DNA of 54,572 nucleotides from Mesobacillus selenatarsenatis SF-1 (GCF_000813125.1 NZ_BASE01000025.1:1-54572); one strand, 5' to 3'. Shown: positions 17,882 through 27,617, numbered from the stretch's first letter. Translations and numbers: made by a program. Notes: generated from the letters alone by a model not told the origin.

Positions 17882-18967
17882 TTATGAATCAGGGGTGATC
17901 AGGTTCCTTTTTTCCCTAAGTTTATAAAATTTCCACACATCCTTTATGACAATCTTGACAACAGAATAAAGTGGGATGGCGATCAGGATACCCACAAAGC
18001 CGTATAAGGAACCGGCAGCGATTAACAGAAGGATGACGGTAATAGGGTGGATGCTGAGCTTTTTGCCCATCACCTGAGGAGTAACAAGATTCCCTTCAAG
18101 CTGCTGCACGATGACTAGGACAATCAGTACCTTTAACATCATCATCGGACTGCTTGTAAGGGCAACGAATAATGCTGGAATAACACCTATAATCGGGCCC
18201 AAAAATGGAACAACAGTTAAGAACATCGTGAAGATTGCAAGGATTAGGGCATAATCTAGTCCAATGATTTTATATCCAATATACATTAGCGTCCCGTCCA
18301 CTAGAGCGATGATGAATTGGCCAGTTACATAGGTGAATAGAGTTTTATCAATATCTTTTAAGATTTTATTGCCTTCCTGCACATGTTCTTCTGGAATTAG
18401 TTTTAAAATATAAGGCCTTAACTTTTCATCATCCTTTAAAAAGAAGAACGCAAGAAACGGAACAACGACAAGAACAGTCGCGACACTAGTGATCACCGAA
18501 AATACTGTCAAGAGATTTTCTCCCAGACCTTGTGTGACCTTGCTCAAATAGTTCAGTGCTCTTTGCTTGATCTCTTCTGCATTAACAAAACCAAGCTGAT
18601 TATCATTGATGACTTTTTTCGACTCTTCCGTAATTTCATCTACTTTTTGAGGAAAGTTTCCCTGTATTTCGCTGATCTGTTCTCCTAATTGGGAACCTGC
18701 AAAATAAGTAAATCCTGAAAAAAATCCAGCTACCAGAACAAAGACAATCACAATACTCACTATTTTTGGCATGTATTGCTTAAGCCATTGAACTGGTTTC
18801 CTTAATATATAATAGACAAGACCTGAAATCAAAACAGGAAAGAAAATGGCGATAATAAAGTTTTGCAGCGGCCAAGCAAAGTAGTCTATCTTACCAAAGA
18901 GGAAAATGATAAGAAGCAGGAGAATGGTTCCGGTTGCGTATTTAAAAAAAGGTCGTTGAATCCACAT
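17882..18967 (-). CDS. AI-2E family transporter (PerM/YtvI/YubA-like)
   Basis: 361 aa. About seven to eight helices: two N-terminal (15-35, 37-55), one at 72-90, a soluble central segment about 95-145 rich in E/K, then a C-terminal hydrophobic half including VVPFLGPIIGVIPALFVAL, the typical AI-2E family signature. Despite the family name, many members move small solutes or Na+/H+; substrate unknown here. Single gene. Confidence 0.85.
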   Translation of the reverse strand: MWIQRPFFKYATGTILLLLIIFLFGKIDYFAWPLQNFIIAIFFPVLISGLVYYILRKPVQWLKQYMPKIVSIVIVFVLVAGFFSGFTYFAGSQLGEQISEIQGNFPQKVDEITEESKKVINDNQLGFVNAEEIKQRALNYLSKVTQGLGENLLTVFSVITSVATVLVVVPFLAFFFLKDDEKLRPYILKLIPEEHVQEGNKILKDIDKTLFTYVTGQFIIALVDGTLMYIGYKIIGLDYALILAIFTMFLTVVPFLGPIIGVIPALFVALTSSPMMMLKVLIVLVIVQQLEGNLVTPQVMGKKLSIHPITVILLLIAAGSLYGFVGILIAIPLYSVVKIVIKDVWKFYKLREKRNLITPDS

Positions 18968-19180
18968 GTCTATAGCCCCCTGAATATTTATGTCTCTTCC
19001 TATTAATTACCTTAAAGAAATGGACACTAAACAAACTGGTTGTCATATAGTGGACAGTTTCAACATATAATTATAAAAATTGGTAGTTTGATATAAATCT
19101 TAACGGGTAAATATTCTGGTCAACAGAAATAGAATCGCAGCATTAGCCACTGGTCATCTTCTGTGTAAAGGGGTCTCTGT

Positions 19181-19333
19181 ATGGTTGCAGTCGAAGAACA
19201 TCTGTTATTTATCAAAGAACTTGGCCGTTTATTCGATGAGTACGCGCAATGCGAGGATAAGGAACTGAAAAATGAGATTTATAAAGATATTCAGTTATTA
19301 GGTGAAGCGATCAATATCGGTAACTATGCTTAA
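19181..19333 (+). CDS. Small hypothetical protein (50 aa)
   Basis: ATG at 19181 preceded by AAAGGGG, ending TAA at 19331-19333, with a clean terminator directly after. The translation is 50 aa, acidic and likely helical (MVAVEEHLLFIKELGRL start). It contains one Cys. No family recognised, but the ribosome site and terminator make it a probable gene. Confidence 0.55.
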   Translation: MVAVEEHLLFIKELGRLFDEYAQCEDKELKNEIYKDIQLLGEAINIGNYA

Positions 19334-19341
19334 ATAGATTT

Positions 19342-19377
19342 CGGCAAGCCCTTGTTCTGAGGGATTGCCGTTTTTAT
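19342..19377 (+). terminator. Terminator of the 50-aa gene
   Basis: CGGCAA / TTGCCG outer stem with inner CCCT / AGGG pairing, then TTTTTATTTT. Confidence 0.85.
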
Positions 19378-19525
19378 TTTGAGGATTATAAAAGCTTTGA
19401 TTTACCAGCTAGTATGATGAATAAGAGCAGGTAACAAAAAAAGAGTCCAACTATGGTGATATTTAGGAAAGCCAGCAGTAGTTCTTTCATATATATGAAA
19501 CAAGCATATGAAAGGGGAGGTTTAT

Positions 19526-19948
19526 ATGAGGATTGACCTTTCAAGGGATCAATATTTGACACTCGTAAAATTATTGCAGCTTGGAAACTGGCCGCTTGGA
19601 CTGACTGAAGCAAATCAAGAACTGGTGAGCAAAGCGGAGGATCTTGAACAATATATTTTCTCCCTCTCAAGGGATTTTGAAGCTGGTGACGGGATTTACT
19701 ACGATGAGGAAGAGGAGTATTACTATCTTTCGGAACACCTTAGAGATACAGTGGAAATGATAATTGATGAATACGAGGAAGATGTTTTTTGGGATCAGCT
19801 TACACATAAGCTCGCAACGATCGATTTGAAGCGCGAAGTCAGTATCAATACTTCTATTGAACAAAAAATCAATCGACTTTTCGAGCTTAAAGCACGTTAT
19901 GAGAAATACTTCTTGGAAAATGGTCTGAACAAAATTGATATTTTATAA
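19526..19948 (+). CDS. Acidic hypothetical protein (140 aa)
   Basis: Start at ATG 19526 because GGGGAGG lies 6 nt upstream; an ATG 18 nt earlier overlaps that site. Highly acidic, with a Glu/Tyr-rich stretch (YYDEEEEYYYLSEH) near residue 60, and predicted mostly helical. No motif or family recognised. Convergent with the ABC importer operon, sharing the terminator at 19954-19977. Confidence 0.65.
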   Translation: MRIDLSRDQYLTLVKLLQLGNWPLGLTEANQELVSKAEDLEQYIFSLSRDFEAGDGIYYDEEEEYYYLSEHLRDTVEMIIDEYEEDVFWDQLTHKLATIDLKREVSINTSIEQKINRLFELKARYEKYFLENGLNKIDIL

Positions 19949-19953
19949 GGGAA

Positions 19954-19977
19954 AATCCGGCCAATCATGGCCGGATT
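19954..19977. terminator. Bidirectional terminator
   Basis: Perfect 10-bp stem AATCCGGCCA / TGGCCGGATT with ATCA loop between convergent transcription units. Confidence 0.85.
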
Positions 19978-20812
19978 ATTTTATGAATATTCTCGCTTTT
20001 TCTGAAATGTAATCGGCTGCGAAAACCAGGAGAAGATAGAAAAATAGCAAGAGCGTAATATCTGTGTAATGGAAGAAACTCATACTCAGCTTGAATTGCT
20101 GGCCCAGGCCTCCTGCGCCAACAAAGCCAACGACAATCGTCGTTCGCATGATGACCTCCCAACGGTAAAGTATATACGTCAGGAATCGGGGAAGAGCAGC
20201 TGGCAATACTCCATACAAAAAGAGCTGAAAACGTCCTGCCCCGGATGAAGAAAGATTCCGAACCGGCCTTGAGTCTAAATCTTCGATGACCTCTGCAAAA
20301 AGCTTTCCAAGAATCCCGAAATTATGAAGTGCAAGTGCGATTGCACCCGGCAATATTCCAGGTTTAAAAATGAAGATGATGATCATTGCCCAAACAAGCT
20401 CCGGGACTGCCCGAGAAAAGATATACCCTCCGCGAACAACACCAAAGGAAAGCCAACCATGCCATTTTTTAGCCAGCGTGAGGGACCCGTCTGCAACATT
20501 CCTTGCTGCTGGCACAACTGTCAGGAGTGCGGCAATTGTCGCAAAGCCTGTAGCCATCACACTCATGACCAATGTTTCGATCGTAAGATCCAATGCATTT
20601 TTCCAGTTTTCGGCATTTAGATAAGCCGGACTTTCTTCATTTATACCCAAAAGCCCTTTAAAGAACTTGCTAGCGTAAAAAAGATTCTTTTCTGTAAACA
20701 GTAAGGACAAGCTTGCTTTTTCTCCAATAATTATCGATGCCCAGGATCCAATCATAAGTAGCAATAGAGCATAGACAGAAGCTGTCACGAAGCTAAGTTT
20801 ATATTTCTTCAT
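19976..20812 (-). CDS. ABC transporter permease, PhnE type (second permease)
   Basis: 278 aa, about six helices, with the EAA-type loop (LGKLFAEVIEDLDSRPVRNLSSSGAGRF) that contacts the ATPase. Start chosen at ATG 20812, which overlaps the TGA of the upstream permease as ATGA; an upstream in-frame extension is less likely. Last gene of the four-gene operon. Phosphonate-transporter family by fold; the binding protein suggests a different anion (see that entry). Confidence 0.85.
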   Translation of the reverse strand: MKKYKLSFVTASVYALLLLMIGSWASIIIGEKASLSLLFTEKNLFYASKFFKGLLGINEESPAYLNAENWKNALDLTIETLVMSVMATGFATIAALLTVVPAARNVADGSLTLAKKWHGWLSFGVVRGGYIFSRAVPELVWAMIIIFIFKPGILPGAIALALHNFGILGKLFAEVIEDLDSRPVRNLSSSGAGRFQLFLYGVLPAALPRFLTYILYRWEVIMRTTIVVGFVGAGGLGQQFKLSMSFFHYTDITLLLFFYLLLVFAADYISEKARIFIK

Positions 20813-21609
20813 TGTACCAGCCTCTTTCTTAATTGGTTGCTCCAAAGATCGATGATGAGGACTAGGGCGATTAAAAAGAACACGAAAGTCCAAACTTCAT
20901 CATAATGAAGGTCATCAAGACTCAACTGAATTTGATACCCCAGGCCACCGATGCCTACAAAGCTCATGATGGCAGAAGAACGAATTGCGCACTCAAATCG
21001 GTACATCGCATAACTGGTAATGCTCGCCCTGACCATCGGCAAGTAACCATACCATAAAGCCTGAATTTTAGAAGCGCCTGCTGCTTCCAAAGCTTTAATC
21101 GGTTCCCTCGGTATGTCCTCCAGCATATCTGCAAAAATCCTTCCCAGGATGCCACCATAAGGTATTGCCAGGGCAAAAATCGCGGCAAAAGAAGAGAGAC
21201 CGATCGACGCGACGAATAACCAGGCCCAAACGAGTTCATGAATGGCTCTCATGATACCAAGCTGCCCTCTAAAAAGAGGCCGTATATACCTTTTGATTTT
21301 ACCTTCTGATACCAAAATTCCTGAGGCGAAAATGCCAAAGAAAAAGGCAATGATAATCACCAGACTCATGCCGGCAGCTGCATAAGAAAGAGTTGTCCAG
21401 CTTGACTCCAAGGCCAGAAGAAGGATGTCACCCGATAAATCAGGAGTGAAAAATGCTGCCGCGATTTGTTTTGCTGTTATGAATCCTCCGCTATGAATCA
21501 AGTTACTATGCCATTCAACAAAGAAAAGACTCAACATGAATGCAAGCAATAGGATCAGTGTAAGGATCTTTCGCTTATGGAGCTCAAAATTCAACCATCT
21601 TTTATCCAT
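20809..21609 (-). CDS. ABC transporter permease, PhnE type (first permease)
   Basis: 266 aa, about six helices; EAA loop LGRIFADMLEDIPREPIKALEAAGASK. It starts 1 bp after the ATPase gene and its stop overlaps the next permease start (ATGA), so translation is coupled. Two paralogous permeases imply a heterodimeric channel. Confidence 0.87.
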   Translation of the reverse strand: MDKRWLNFELHKRKILTLILLLAFMLSLFFVEWHSNLIHSGGFITAKQIAAAFFTPDLSGDILLLALESSWTTLSYAAAGMSLVIIIAFFFGIFASGILVSEGKIKRYIRPLFRGQLGIMRAIHELVWAWLFVASIGLSSFAAIFALAIPYGGILGRIFADMLEDIPREPIKALEAAGASKIQALWYGYLPMVRASITSYAMYRFECAIRSSAIMSFVGIGGLGYQIQLSLDDLHYDEVWTFVFFLIALVLIIDLWSNQLRKRLVQ

Positions 21610-21610
21610 A

Positions 21611-22357
21611 TCAAGACAGCTCCTTTAGTCTGTAAAGGCTATTGATATGGTCATCAGTTACGGAGGAAGCGGGGAGGTCAAAGAAGATTTCACCATCTTT
21701 AAGTGCTATCAATCTATCGAAGTATTTCCTTGCATATTCCACTGAATGAAGGCTTGCAATTAGTGTTTGGTTCTCCTCTAAAGCGATTTTAACCAATAAT
21801 TCCAGCACGTCTTCCGCACGAGCAGGATCCAATGAGGCAACCGGCTCATCAGCTAAAACAATTTCAGGACTTTGGACAAGGAGCCTTGCAAGCGCTACCC
21901 GTTGTTGTTCTCCGCCTGAGAGAGAAGAGGTTTTTTCATACAATTTATCTGTCAATCCGACACGAATTAGTGCCTGGACAGCATATTCTTTATCCTGAGG
22001 GACCAGCATGGAAAGAATCGATTTGAAAATCCCCCATTCAGAAAGCCTGCCAGCAAGAACATTATGGATGACCGGGAGCTCTCCCACAAGGTCAAACTGT
22101 TGGCGAATGATCCCGATTTTTTTTGCTCTCTTTTTATGATCCATTAGCTCAGAGAGAGGCTGCCGGTCTATAAGGATATGACCCTGGCTTGGTGGAAGAA
22201 TGGCTGCCAGCAAGTTCAGCAATGTAGTTTTGCCGGCTCCGCTTGGACCAATAAGGGCAACTAATTCTCCTTTATTAACTGTAAAAGAGAGGGAAGATAA
22301 GGCAATCTTCCGCTCATAGCTTTTCGAAATTTGCGTAATGCTTATCGCTTCTTGCAT
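21611..22357 (-). CDS. ABC transporter ATP-binding protein, PhnC type
   Basis: 248 aa. Walker A GPSGAGKTT, signature SLSGGEQQRVALARLL, Walker B IVLADEPVASLD, H-loop ASLHS. Start chosen at ATG 22357, 5 nt after AGGTGG; an in-frame GTG lies directly after the preceding stop. Supplies energy for the operon's two permeases. Lies between binding protein and permeases, as in PhnDCE-type cassettes. Confidence 0.88.
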   Translation of the reverse strand: MQEAISITQISKSYERKIALSSLSFTVNKGELVALIGPSGAGKTTLLNLLAAILPPSQGHILIDRQPLSELMDHKKRAKKIGIIRQQFDLVGELPVIHNVLAGRLSEWGIFKSILSMLVPQDKEYAVQALIRVGLTDKLYEKTSSLSGGEQQRVALARLLVQSPEIVLADEPVASLDPARAEDVLELLVKIALEENQTLIASLHSVEYARKYFDRLIALKDGEIFFDLPASSVTDDHINSLYRLKELS

Positions 22358-22366
22358 GAAATCCAC

Positions 22367-23239
22367 CTACTTGATGATCTTGAGTTGCTTTGCGACCTTT
22401 TCAATTGCTTCGTAATTTTCATTCTTCGTTTCTATGAATTTATCAGTCTGCAATAATTCCATTATTTCATTATCCTCTGAAGTCATTGAAAGTATAGCCT
22501 CTTTGAGTGTAGCTTTTGTCTCAGCATCCATCTTGTTTAATGTCCAGTTGTAGTCATAGTACTCAGGAGTTGTATAAATTACTTTTACCTTAGATTCATC
22601 TACTTTTCCTTCTTTTACAGCTGCTTCCCATACAGAAATATTCAATGCACCAGTTTGAAACGCACCTGATTCTACTAGCTTATATGTTTTATCATGTGAA
22701 CCTGAGTAGTTCGGCTTTCCATCAAGGTCCTGATCCGCGTCTATGCCAGCTTCCATCATAAAGTAGCGCGGCATTAAATGACCGGAAGTCGAGCTTTCAC
22801 TGCCAAAAGTAAAGGATTTTCCTTTTAAATCTTCCAGGCCATCAATATTTACATCACTGCTGGCAATAAATACTGATTTAAACTTTTCATCGATTGGTCT
22901 TTGTGCAAAAGCTTCAGCTTCAGGAACTAAGTTTCTCGCCTGTACACCAGTAAGACCGCCAAACCAGGCTAGCTGGATTTCGCCGCGTTCAAATGCCGTA
23001 ACAAGCGCTGAATAGTCGACAGAAGGGACATACTCAACATTCAATCCCGTCTTCTCTTCCAGGTCCTTCGCAAAATCCTCCATGCTCCTGTTCAAGTCTG
23101 CTGCATTCTGATCAGGAATCGCACCAATTTTAATTGTTTCTGTTATTGTGTCTTTTTGTCCTTCGTCTGTACCATTGTCAGAACAAGCCGTAATGGTAAA
23201 AATCATCAATAAGCTTAATAATGTAATCAATTTTTTCAT
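22367..23239 (-). CDS. Substrate-binding lipoprotein, PhnD family; putative selenium-oxyanion binder
   Basis: 290 aa. Lipoprotein signal with lipobox ITAC (C19). The mature part is a PhnD-like periplasmic-binding fold. The segments GAIPDQNAADLNRS, AWFGGLTGVQARN and AQRP resemble the subfamily annotated as putative selenate ABC transporter binding proteins, which are often found near selD. selD is 9 kb away here. The assignment is from memory of the family; phosphonate or phosphite remain possible, but no C-P lyase or phosphonatase gene is in the window. First gene of the operon. Confidence 0.65.
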   Translation of the reverse strand: MKKLITLLSLLMIFTITACSDNGTDEGQKDTITETIKIGAIPDQNAADLNRSMEDFAKDLEEKTGLNVEYVPSVDYSALVTAFERGEIQLAWFGGLTGVQARNLVPEAEAFAQRPIDEKFKSVFIASSDVNIDGLEDLKGKSFTFGSESSTSGHLMPRYFMMEAGIDADQDLDGKPNYSGSHDKTYKLVESGAFQTGALNISVWEAAVKEGKVDESKVKVIYTTPEYYDYNWTLNKMDAETKATLKEAILSMTSEDNEIMELLQTDKFIETKNENYEAIEKVAKQLKIIK

Positions 23240-23429
23240 TTGTTATCACCTTTATAAAATATTTTTATGTACCCTATAAAATTTATCAATAACTAGTGGA
23301 TAACTCAATACATTTTGATGAAATTTAATATGAATATTATGGGATGTCAGGAGAATTCAGTGTCCAAGCAGTTCGATATCTCTATCATAGGCTGTTTTCA
23401 ACAAGTTCTTTAAGGAGTTGTCAGAATCA

Positions 23430-23467
23430 TAATAAAAAGAAAAACCTGACGGAATAGCCGTCAGGTT
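23430..23467 (-). terminator. Terminator of ABC-F gene
   Basis: Perfect 10-bp stem AACCTGACGG / CCGTCAGGTT; on the minus strand followed by TTTTCTTTTTATT. Confidence 0.9.
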
Positions 23468-23477
23468 CCTTTGGATT

Positions 23478-25031
23478 CTATTTTGATTTTTCAATCCATT
23501 CTTCAACATTCCAGACTTTTGTTACCCAGTCTTCGTAGAAATCTGGTTCGTGGCTGACTAGGACAATTGTTCCTTTATATGCCTTCAACGCACGCTTTAA
23601 TTCCGCTTTCGCAGTAATATCAAGGTGGTTGGTAGGCTCGTCGAACAGAAGCCAATTGCTCTCGTGCATAAGCAATTTTGTCAGGCGTACTTTCGCCTGC
23701 TCACCGCCGCTAAGCTGGTTCAACGGACGGGATATATGTTCATTCTTTAGGCCCCCGCGTGCTAATGCAGCGCGGACCTGATGCTGATCCATGCCTGGGA
23801 ACTCGCTCCAGACATCCTCAATCGGAGTGATACTTCCTGCTTTTACTTCCTGTTCGAAGTAAGAAGGGAAGAGGAAGTCGCCACGTTCGATTTTACCGCT
23901 CAATGCAGGGATTTTCCCAAGCATCGTTTTTAACAAGGTCGATTTACCGACACCATTCATCCCGACAATCGCAATCTTCTCACCACGCTCGATCGTAACC
24001 GACATTTTAGGGAGAAGTGGGTGAGTATATCCAATTTCAAAGTCTGTGCCTTCAAATACATAACGGCTGCTTGCGCGTGATTCCTTAAACTCAAAAGTAG
24101 GTTTGACGGCTGTTTCAGGTCTGTCAATTCGTTCCATACGGTCAAGCTGCTTTTGGCGGCTCTTTGCCCGTCCTGTTGTCGAATAGCGTGCCTTATTTTT
24201 GGCAATGAAATCTTCTTGTTTCTTGATGAATTCCTTTTGCTTTTCATATGCGTTGATATGCTGATTCTTGTTAATCTCGGCCAATTCCAGGAATTTTTCA
24301 TAGGTAGCAGTATAGCGCGTCAGCTTTGAAAATTCCAACTGGAAAATAACATTCGAAACTGGGTTCATGAATTCAGTGTCATGTGAAATCAAGATAAAAG
24401 CATAAGGGTAATCCTTCAAGTATTTTGTGAGCCACTGGATATGCTCGACATCAAGGTAGTTAGTCGGCTCATCAAGCAGGAGAACCTTTGGCTTTTCAAG
24501 CAATAGCTTTGCAAGCAGAACCTTTGTACGCTGACCGCCGCTCAAAGCTGAAACATCGCGGTCTATACCGATTGCGTCCAAACCCAGACCCCGAGCAGCT
24601 TCCTCGACCTCTATATCAAGGGAGTAGAAACCTCCTGCATCTAAGGCATCCTGGATTTCGGCCATTTGTTCAAGTAATTTTTCAAGTTCTTCAGGTGAGG
24701 CATCAGCCATTTTCCCAGTAACTTCATTTAATTCTTCTTCTTTCTTAAAAAGAGGAAGAAACGCATCACGCAATACATCGCGGATTGTTTTTCCGGGTGT
24801 CAAAACTGTATGCTGGTCAAGATACCCATACTCAACACTTGGAGTCCATTCAACTTTACCGGAATCGTGTATCAACTGCCCAGTAATGATATTCATCAAT
24901 GTCGACTTTCCGACACCGTTCGCTCCTACAAGGCCAACATGGTCTTCTGCTAGCAAACGAAAAGAGACGTCTTTAAAAAGGGTACGATCCCCAAATGTGT
25001 GGCTTAAATTTTCTACATTTAATAAACTCAT
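23478..25031 (-). CDS. ABC-F family ATPase, YfmM-like
   Basis: 517 aa soluble protein with two ABC domains and no membrane part. Walker A sequences are GANGVGKST (about 36-44) and GMNGVGKST (about 355). Signatures ALSGGQRTKVLLAKLL and QLSGGEQAKVRLTKLL, and two LLFDEPTN/LLLDEPTN Walker B boxes. The charged linker between domains includes KEFIKKQEDFIAKNKARYST. ABC-F proteins act on the ribosome (translation factor or antibiotic protection). Closest in my memory to B. subtilis YfmM. Single gene. Confidence 0.88.
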   Translation of the reverse strand: MSLLNVENLSHTFGDRTLFKDVSFRLLAEDHVGLVGANGVGKSTLMNIITGQLIHDSGKVEWTPSVEYGYLDQHTVLTPGKTIRDVLRDAFLPLFKKEEELNEVTGKMADASPEELEKLLEQMAEIQDALDAGGFYSLDIEVEEAARGLGLDAIGIDRDVSALSGGQRTKVLLAKLLLEKPKVLLLDEPTNYLDVEHIQWLTKYLKDYPYAFILISHDTEFMNPVSNVIFQLEFSKLTRYTATYEKFLELAEINKNQHINAYEKQKEFIKKQEDFIAKNKARYSTTGRAKSRQKQLDRMERIDRPETAVKPTFEFKESRASSRYVFEGTDFEIGYTHPLLPKMSVTIERGEKIAIVGMNGVGKSTLLKTMLGKIPALSGKIERGDFLFPSYFEQEVKAGSITPIEDVWSEFPGMDQHQVRAALARGGLKNEHISRPLNQLSGGEQAKVRLTKLLMHESNWLLFDEPTNHLDITAKAELKRALKAYKGTIVLVSHEPDFYEDWVTKVWNVEEWIEKSK

Positions 25032-25181
25032 GATAAAATCCTCGCTTTAATCTATTTTAAGAAAACAAATATTTTACAATCACATTTCTTAATCATACTA
25101 AAATCTCTGGTTTTCGACCAGCGTTTTCTAGGCTGGAAGATATGGAAACTGTTCCTATCAGCTTTGTGGAATTTTACCTAA

Positions 25182-25194
25182 TTCGGAATCCGAA
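25182..25194. promoter_or_regulatory. 13-bp palindrome in divergent intergenic region
   Basis: TTCGGA-A-TCCGAA, perfect arms. It lies in the 301-bp gap between the divergent ABC-F and LVIVD genes. Candidate operator; regulator unknown. Apart from the promoter at 25272 nothing else was seen in this gap. Confidence 0.35.
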
Positions 25195-25271
25195 ACAACT
25201 ACCATAGACATAGTAGTAAATTACAAAATTAGGATAAATTAACTGAATTTACAAAAAATACAGTTTATTGA

Positions 25272-25301
25272 TTGAAGCGAAGTTTTCACCTCTGCTATAT
25301 T
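25272..25301 (+). promoter_or_regulatory. Probable sigma-A promoter of LVIVD gene
   Basis: TTGAAG (25272-25277), 18-nt spacer, TATATT (25296-25301); the start codon is 32 bp further on with GAAGGAGG between. Confidence 0.5.
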
Positions 25302-25332
25302 GTTATTCAATACATAGAAGGAGGTTTAAATT

Positions 25333-26736
25333 ATGAAAAAACGATTGTTATCGAGTCTTATTTTAGCTGGTGCTCTGACGGTCTCTTCGGTCCCATTCAA
25401 TGTCCTTGCCCATGACGAACTTGGGGATGTCAATATTGAAAAAGGAGAGAGGGCTGGATATAGCAACGTTTCTGTCCCTGTAATGGAGGGCACCAAAAAC
25501 CTTCAATTCTTACATGAAGAAGCCGCTCCTCAAATGGAAACGGTAAGGGCTGACGGAAAGCAAAACAGCTTTGCAGATGTCTATGCCCATAAAGGTTATG
25601 CCTACCTTGGAACTCACACAAAAAATGGTGGAAATGGCGGGGTAAGGGTATTTGATATGAAAGATCCGTCAAATCCTAAAGAGGTTGCTGTTTTTGCCAA
25701 TAATGATATCCCAGGAACCTGGCAGGAAAAAGTGATCGTAAAAAGCGTCAATACTCCATCGTTTAAAGGAGACCTTGCAGTGGTGAGTGTGCAGCAACTA
25801 GATAGTAAAAACCCTGATTCCAAAGGCGGTTTCCTGCTGTATGACGTTACAAATCCAACTGAACCAAAAAAGCTAGGATTCTACGAGGTAACAAAGAAAA
25901 CGAGAGGAACTCATGAGTTATATTTAACTATGCAGGGGAACCGCGCGATCGTACTTGCTGCCAATCCTTATGCAGACTATTATAGCCATGGGGGGGAAAA
26001 GGACTTACAGGTTGTGGATGTCAGCGACCCTGCAAACCCTCAAAAACTATGGGAGTTCGATCCAAGAATGCTTGAAGAAATTCCGGACGATTTTAACGGA
26101 TACCATTGGAATTCTCCTGACGGAAAAACCCGTCCAGTATTCAATCACAGCACGATGATAGATGAAACCGGAAAGTATGCCTATGTCTCGATGTGGGATT
26201 TGGGAACAGTCATTTTTGATATCAGCAATCCCGAAAACCCTCAATACCTTGGACGTACAGATTTCGGTTCCGACCAACAGGGTTCAGCACACTCGGCTAC
26301 TCTTGCAAAAGGAGGAAATGTTCTGATTGAGACAAGGGAAGTCTATAACCCAACGAAAGAAGGTTATGAACAATCCTATGGCTACACAAGGATTTTCGAT
26401 ATCAAGGATAAAACAAATCCTAAATTGCTAAGTGAGTTCAAGACTGATTTAGTTGATAACCTCGAGGATGGTATTACATTCGCAAATACCGTCCACGACC
26501 CTAAAGTCCATGGAAATACATTATACTTGTCACACTATGCGGGAGGAATATATGCGGTAGATATTACTGATCCGGCGAAACCTGTTCAAGTAGGCCAATA
26601 TGTTCCTGAAAGAAGTGATGTATGGGGAGTGTTTGTGGACAGGAATTACATTCTTGCTTCTGATATTGGATCTGGATTAAAGGTTTTATTGAAGAATAAT
26701 AGTTCCTCCACACCACAGAGCCAGGGAGTAAGATAA
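25333..26736 (+). CDS. Secreted LVIVD-repeat beta-propeller protein
   Basis: 467 aa. Sec signal peptide of about 26 residues (KKR, then hydrophobic, NVLAHD). The body has repeated blades of the form LxVVDVSDPANPQKLWEF, VIFDISNPENPQYLG, VRVFDMKDPSNPKEV and IYAVDITDPAKPVQVGQY, the LVIVD repeat. Probably an extracellular or cell-wall propeller; the ligand is unknown. C-terminal tail Ser/Gln-rich. Monocistronic, strong ribosome site AGAAGGAGG. Confidence 0.88.
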   Translation: MKKRLLSSLILAGALTVSSVPFNVLAHDELGDVNIEKGERAGYSNVSVPVMEGTKNLQFLHEEAAPQMETVRADGKQNSFADVYAHKGYAYLGTHTKNGGNGGVRVFDMKDPSNPKEVAVFANNDIPGTWQEKVIVKSVNTPSFKGDLAVVSVQQLDSKNPDSKGGFLLYDVTNPTEPKKLGFYEVTKKTRGTHELYLTMQGNRAIVLAANPYADYYSHGGEKDLQVVDVSDPANPQKLWEFDPRMLEEIPDDFNGYHWNSPDGKTRPVFNHSTMIDETGKYAYVSMWDLGTVIFDISNPENPQYLGRTDFGSDQQGSAHSATLAKGGNVLIETREVYNPTKEGYEQSYGYTRIFDIKDKTNPKLLSEFKTDLVDNLEDGITFANTVHDPKVHGNTLYLSHYAGGIYAVDITDPAKPVQVGQYVPERSDVWGVFVDRNYILASDIGSGLKVLLKNNSSSTPQSQGVR

Positions 26737-26737
26737 A

Positions 26738-26783
26738 GAAAAAGTAAAAGCACGCAGAAATGCGTGTTTTTACTTTTTCTTTA
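26738..26783 (+). terminator. Long terminator hairpin after LVIVD gene
   Basis: AGAAAAAGTAAAA and TTTTACTTTTTCT pair around an inner CACGC / GCGTG stem, giving nearly 19 bp, with T-rich 3' side. Confidence 0.9.
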
Positions 26784-26846
26784 TAAAGTTTAGGACCATA
26801 GAGACAGGGTAAATGGTAACTGACTAACTAAATTGAGGTGTAAAAT

Positions 26847-27575
26847 ATGGCAGTTACCAATAGTTATTTGTTTACTAAGGAAGATATGATCAATCCAGAC
26901 CTTGTACCTGAATGGGTTATAAAAGAATATAAAAATTTCCGGGATGTTGTCACAAATCGAGAGTTTCCTTGCTATTTTGGAATGTCTGCCGAGAAAAAAG
27001 GAGAACTCCGTTATTCATATATAAGCCGGGACAATTGGAATCAATTACCCGGCGCTATTGAAGAATTCATTGCATTGTTTGATGATGCCAAGCCCCTTAT
27101 AAGACATGGATTGTTTGTATTCGTCGAGCCTGAAATGGAAGAAAAAACAATTGAATACTATCGTGAATACTTCTGGAATGTACTTCAGTTCTTACATGAA
27201 AAAGATACGCAGCCATGGCCGGCAGATTATCCGAAAGATCCTGACCATCATTTATGGGCATTTTCGTTTGCAGGCGAACCATTCTTTGCCTTCGGAAATG
27301 CACCCGCCTATAAACAGCGAAAAACTAGGGATCTGGGTAATAGTCTTGTTCTTGGTTTTCAGCCGCGTCGAATTTTTGAGGGACTTGAAGGAACTTCAAA
27401 GGGCGGAATTATGTCACGGGAAAAGGTAAGGGAGCGTGTTGAGAAATGGGACAACCTGCCAAAGCACCCTAATGTAAGCCACTATGGCGACCCGGATCAT
27501 AGAGAATGGAAAATGTATTTTATCGGAGACGACAGCAAACCAATAGAAGGCAAATGTCCTTTTCACCATAAATAA
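26847..27575 (+). CDS. YqcI/YcgG family protein
   Basis: 242 aa soluble protein. Recognised by its FPCYFG start region, the PEMEEKTIEYYREYFWNVLQFLH segment, and the GCPFHHK-like C-terminus (here GKCPFHHK). The FPC and CPF cysteines are conserved features of the family. Function not established. Own ribosome site and terminator. Confidence 0.85.
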   Translation: MAVTNSYLFTKEDMINPDLVPEWVIKEYKNFRDVVTNREFPCYFGMSAEKKGELRYSYISRDNWNQLPGAIEEFIALFDDAKPLIRHGLFVFVEPEMEEKTIEYYREYFWNVLQFLHEKDTQPWPADYPKDPDHHLWAFSFAGEPFFAFGNAPAYKQRKTRDLGNSLVLGFQPRRIFEGLEGTSKGGIMSREKVRERVEKWDNLPKHPNVSHYGDPDHREWKMYFIGDDSKPIEGKCPFHHK

Positions 27576-27582
27576 GACTAGG

Positions 27583-27617
27583 AGGCTAAATTCTAAAATT
27601 AGAATTTAGCCTTTTTG
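27583..27617 (+). terminator. Terminator of yqcI-like gene
   Basis: Perfect 14-bp stem AGGCTAAATTCTAA / TTAGAATTTAGCCT followed by TTTT. Confidence 0.92.

Noticed and set aside
19976-23239. Complete phosphonate utilisation cluster
   Set aside because: Only transport genes of the PhnCDE type are present; no C-P lyase, phosphonatase or regulator gene is seen.
23240-23477. Small ORF in the gap between the binding-protein and ABC-F genes
   Set aside because: A GTG-initiated frame of about 18 codons has no convincing ribosome site; only the ABC-F terminator is supported.
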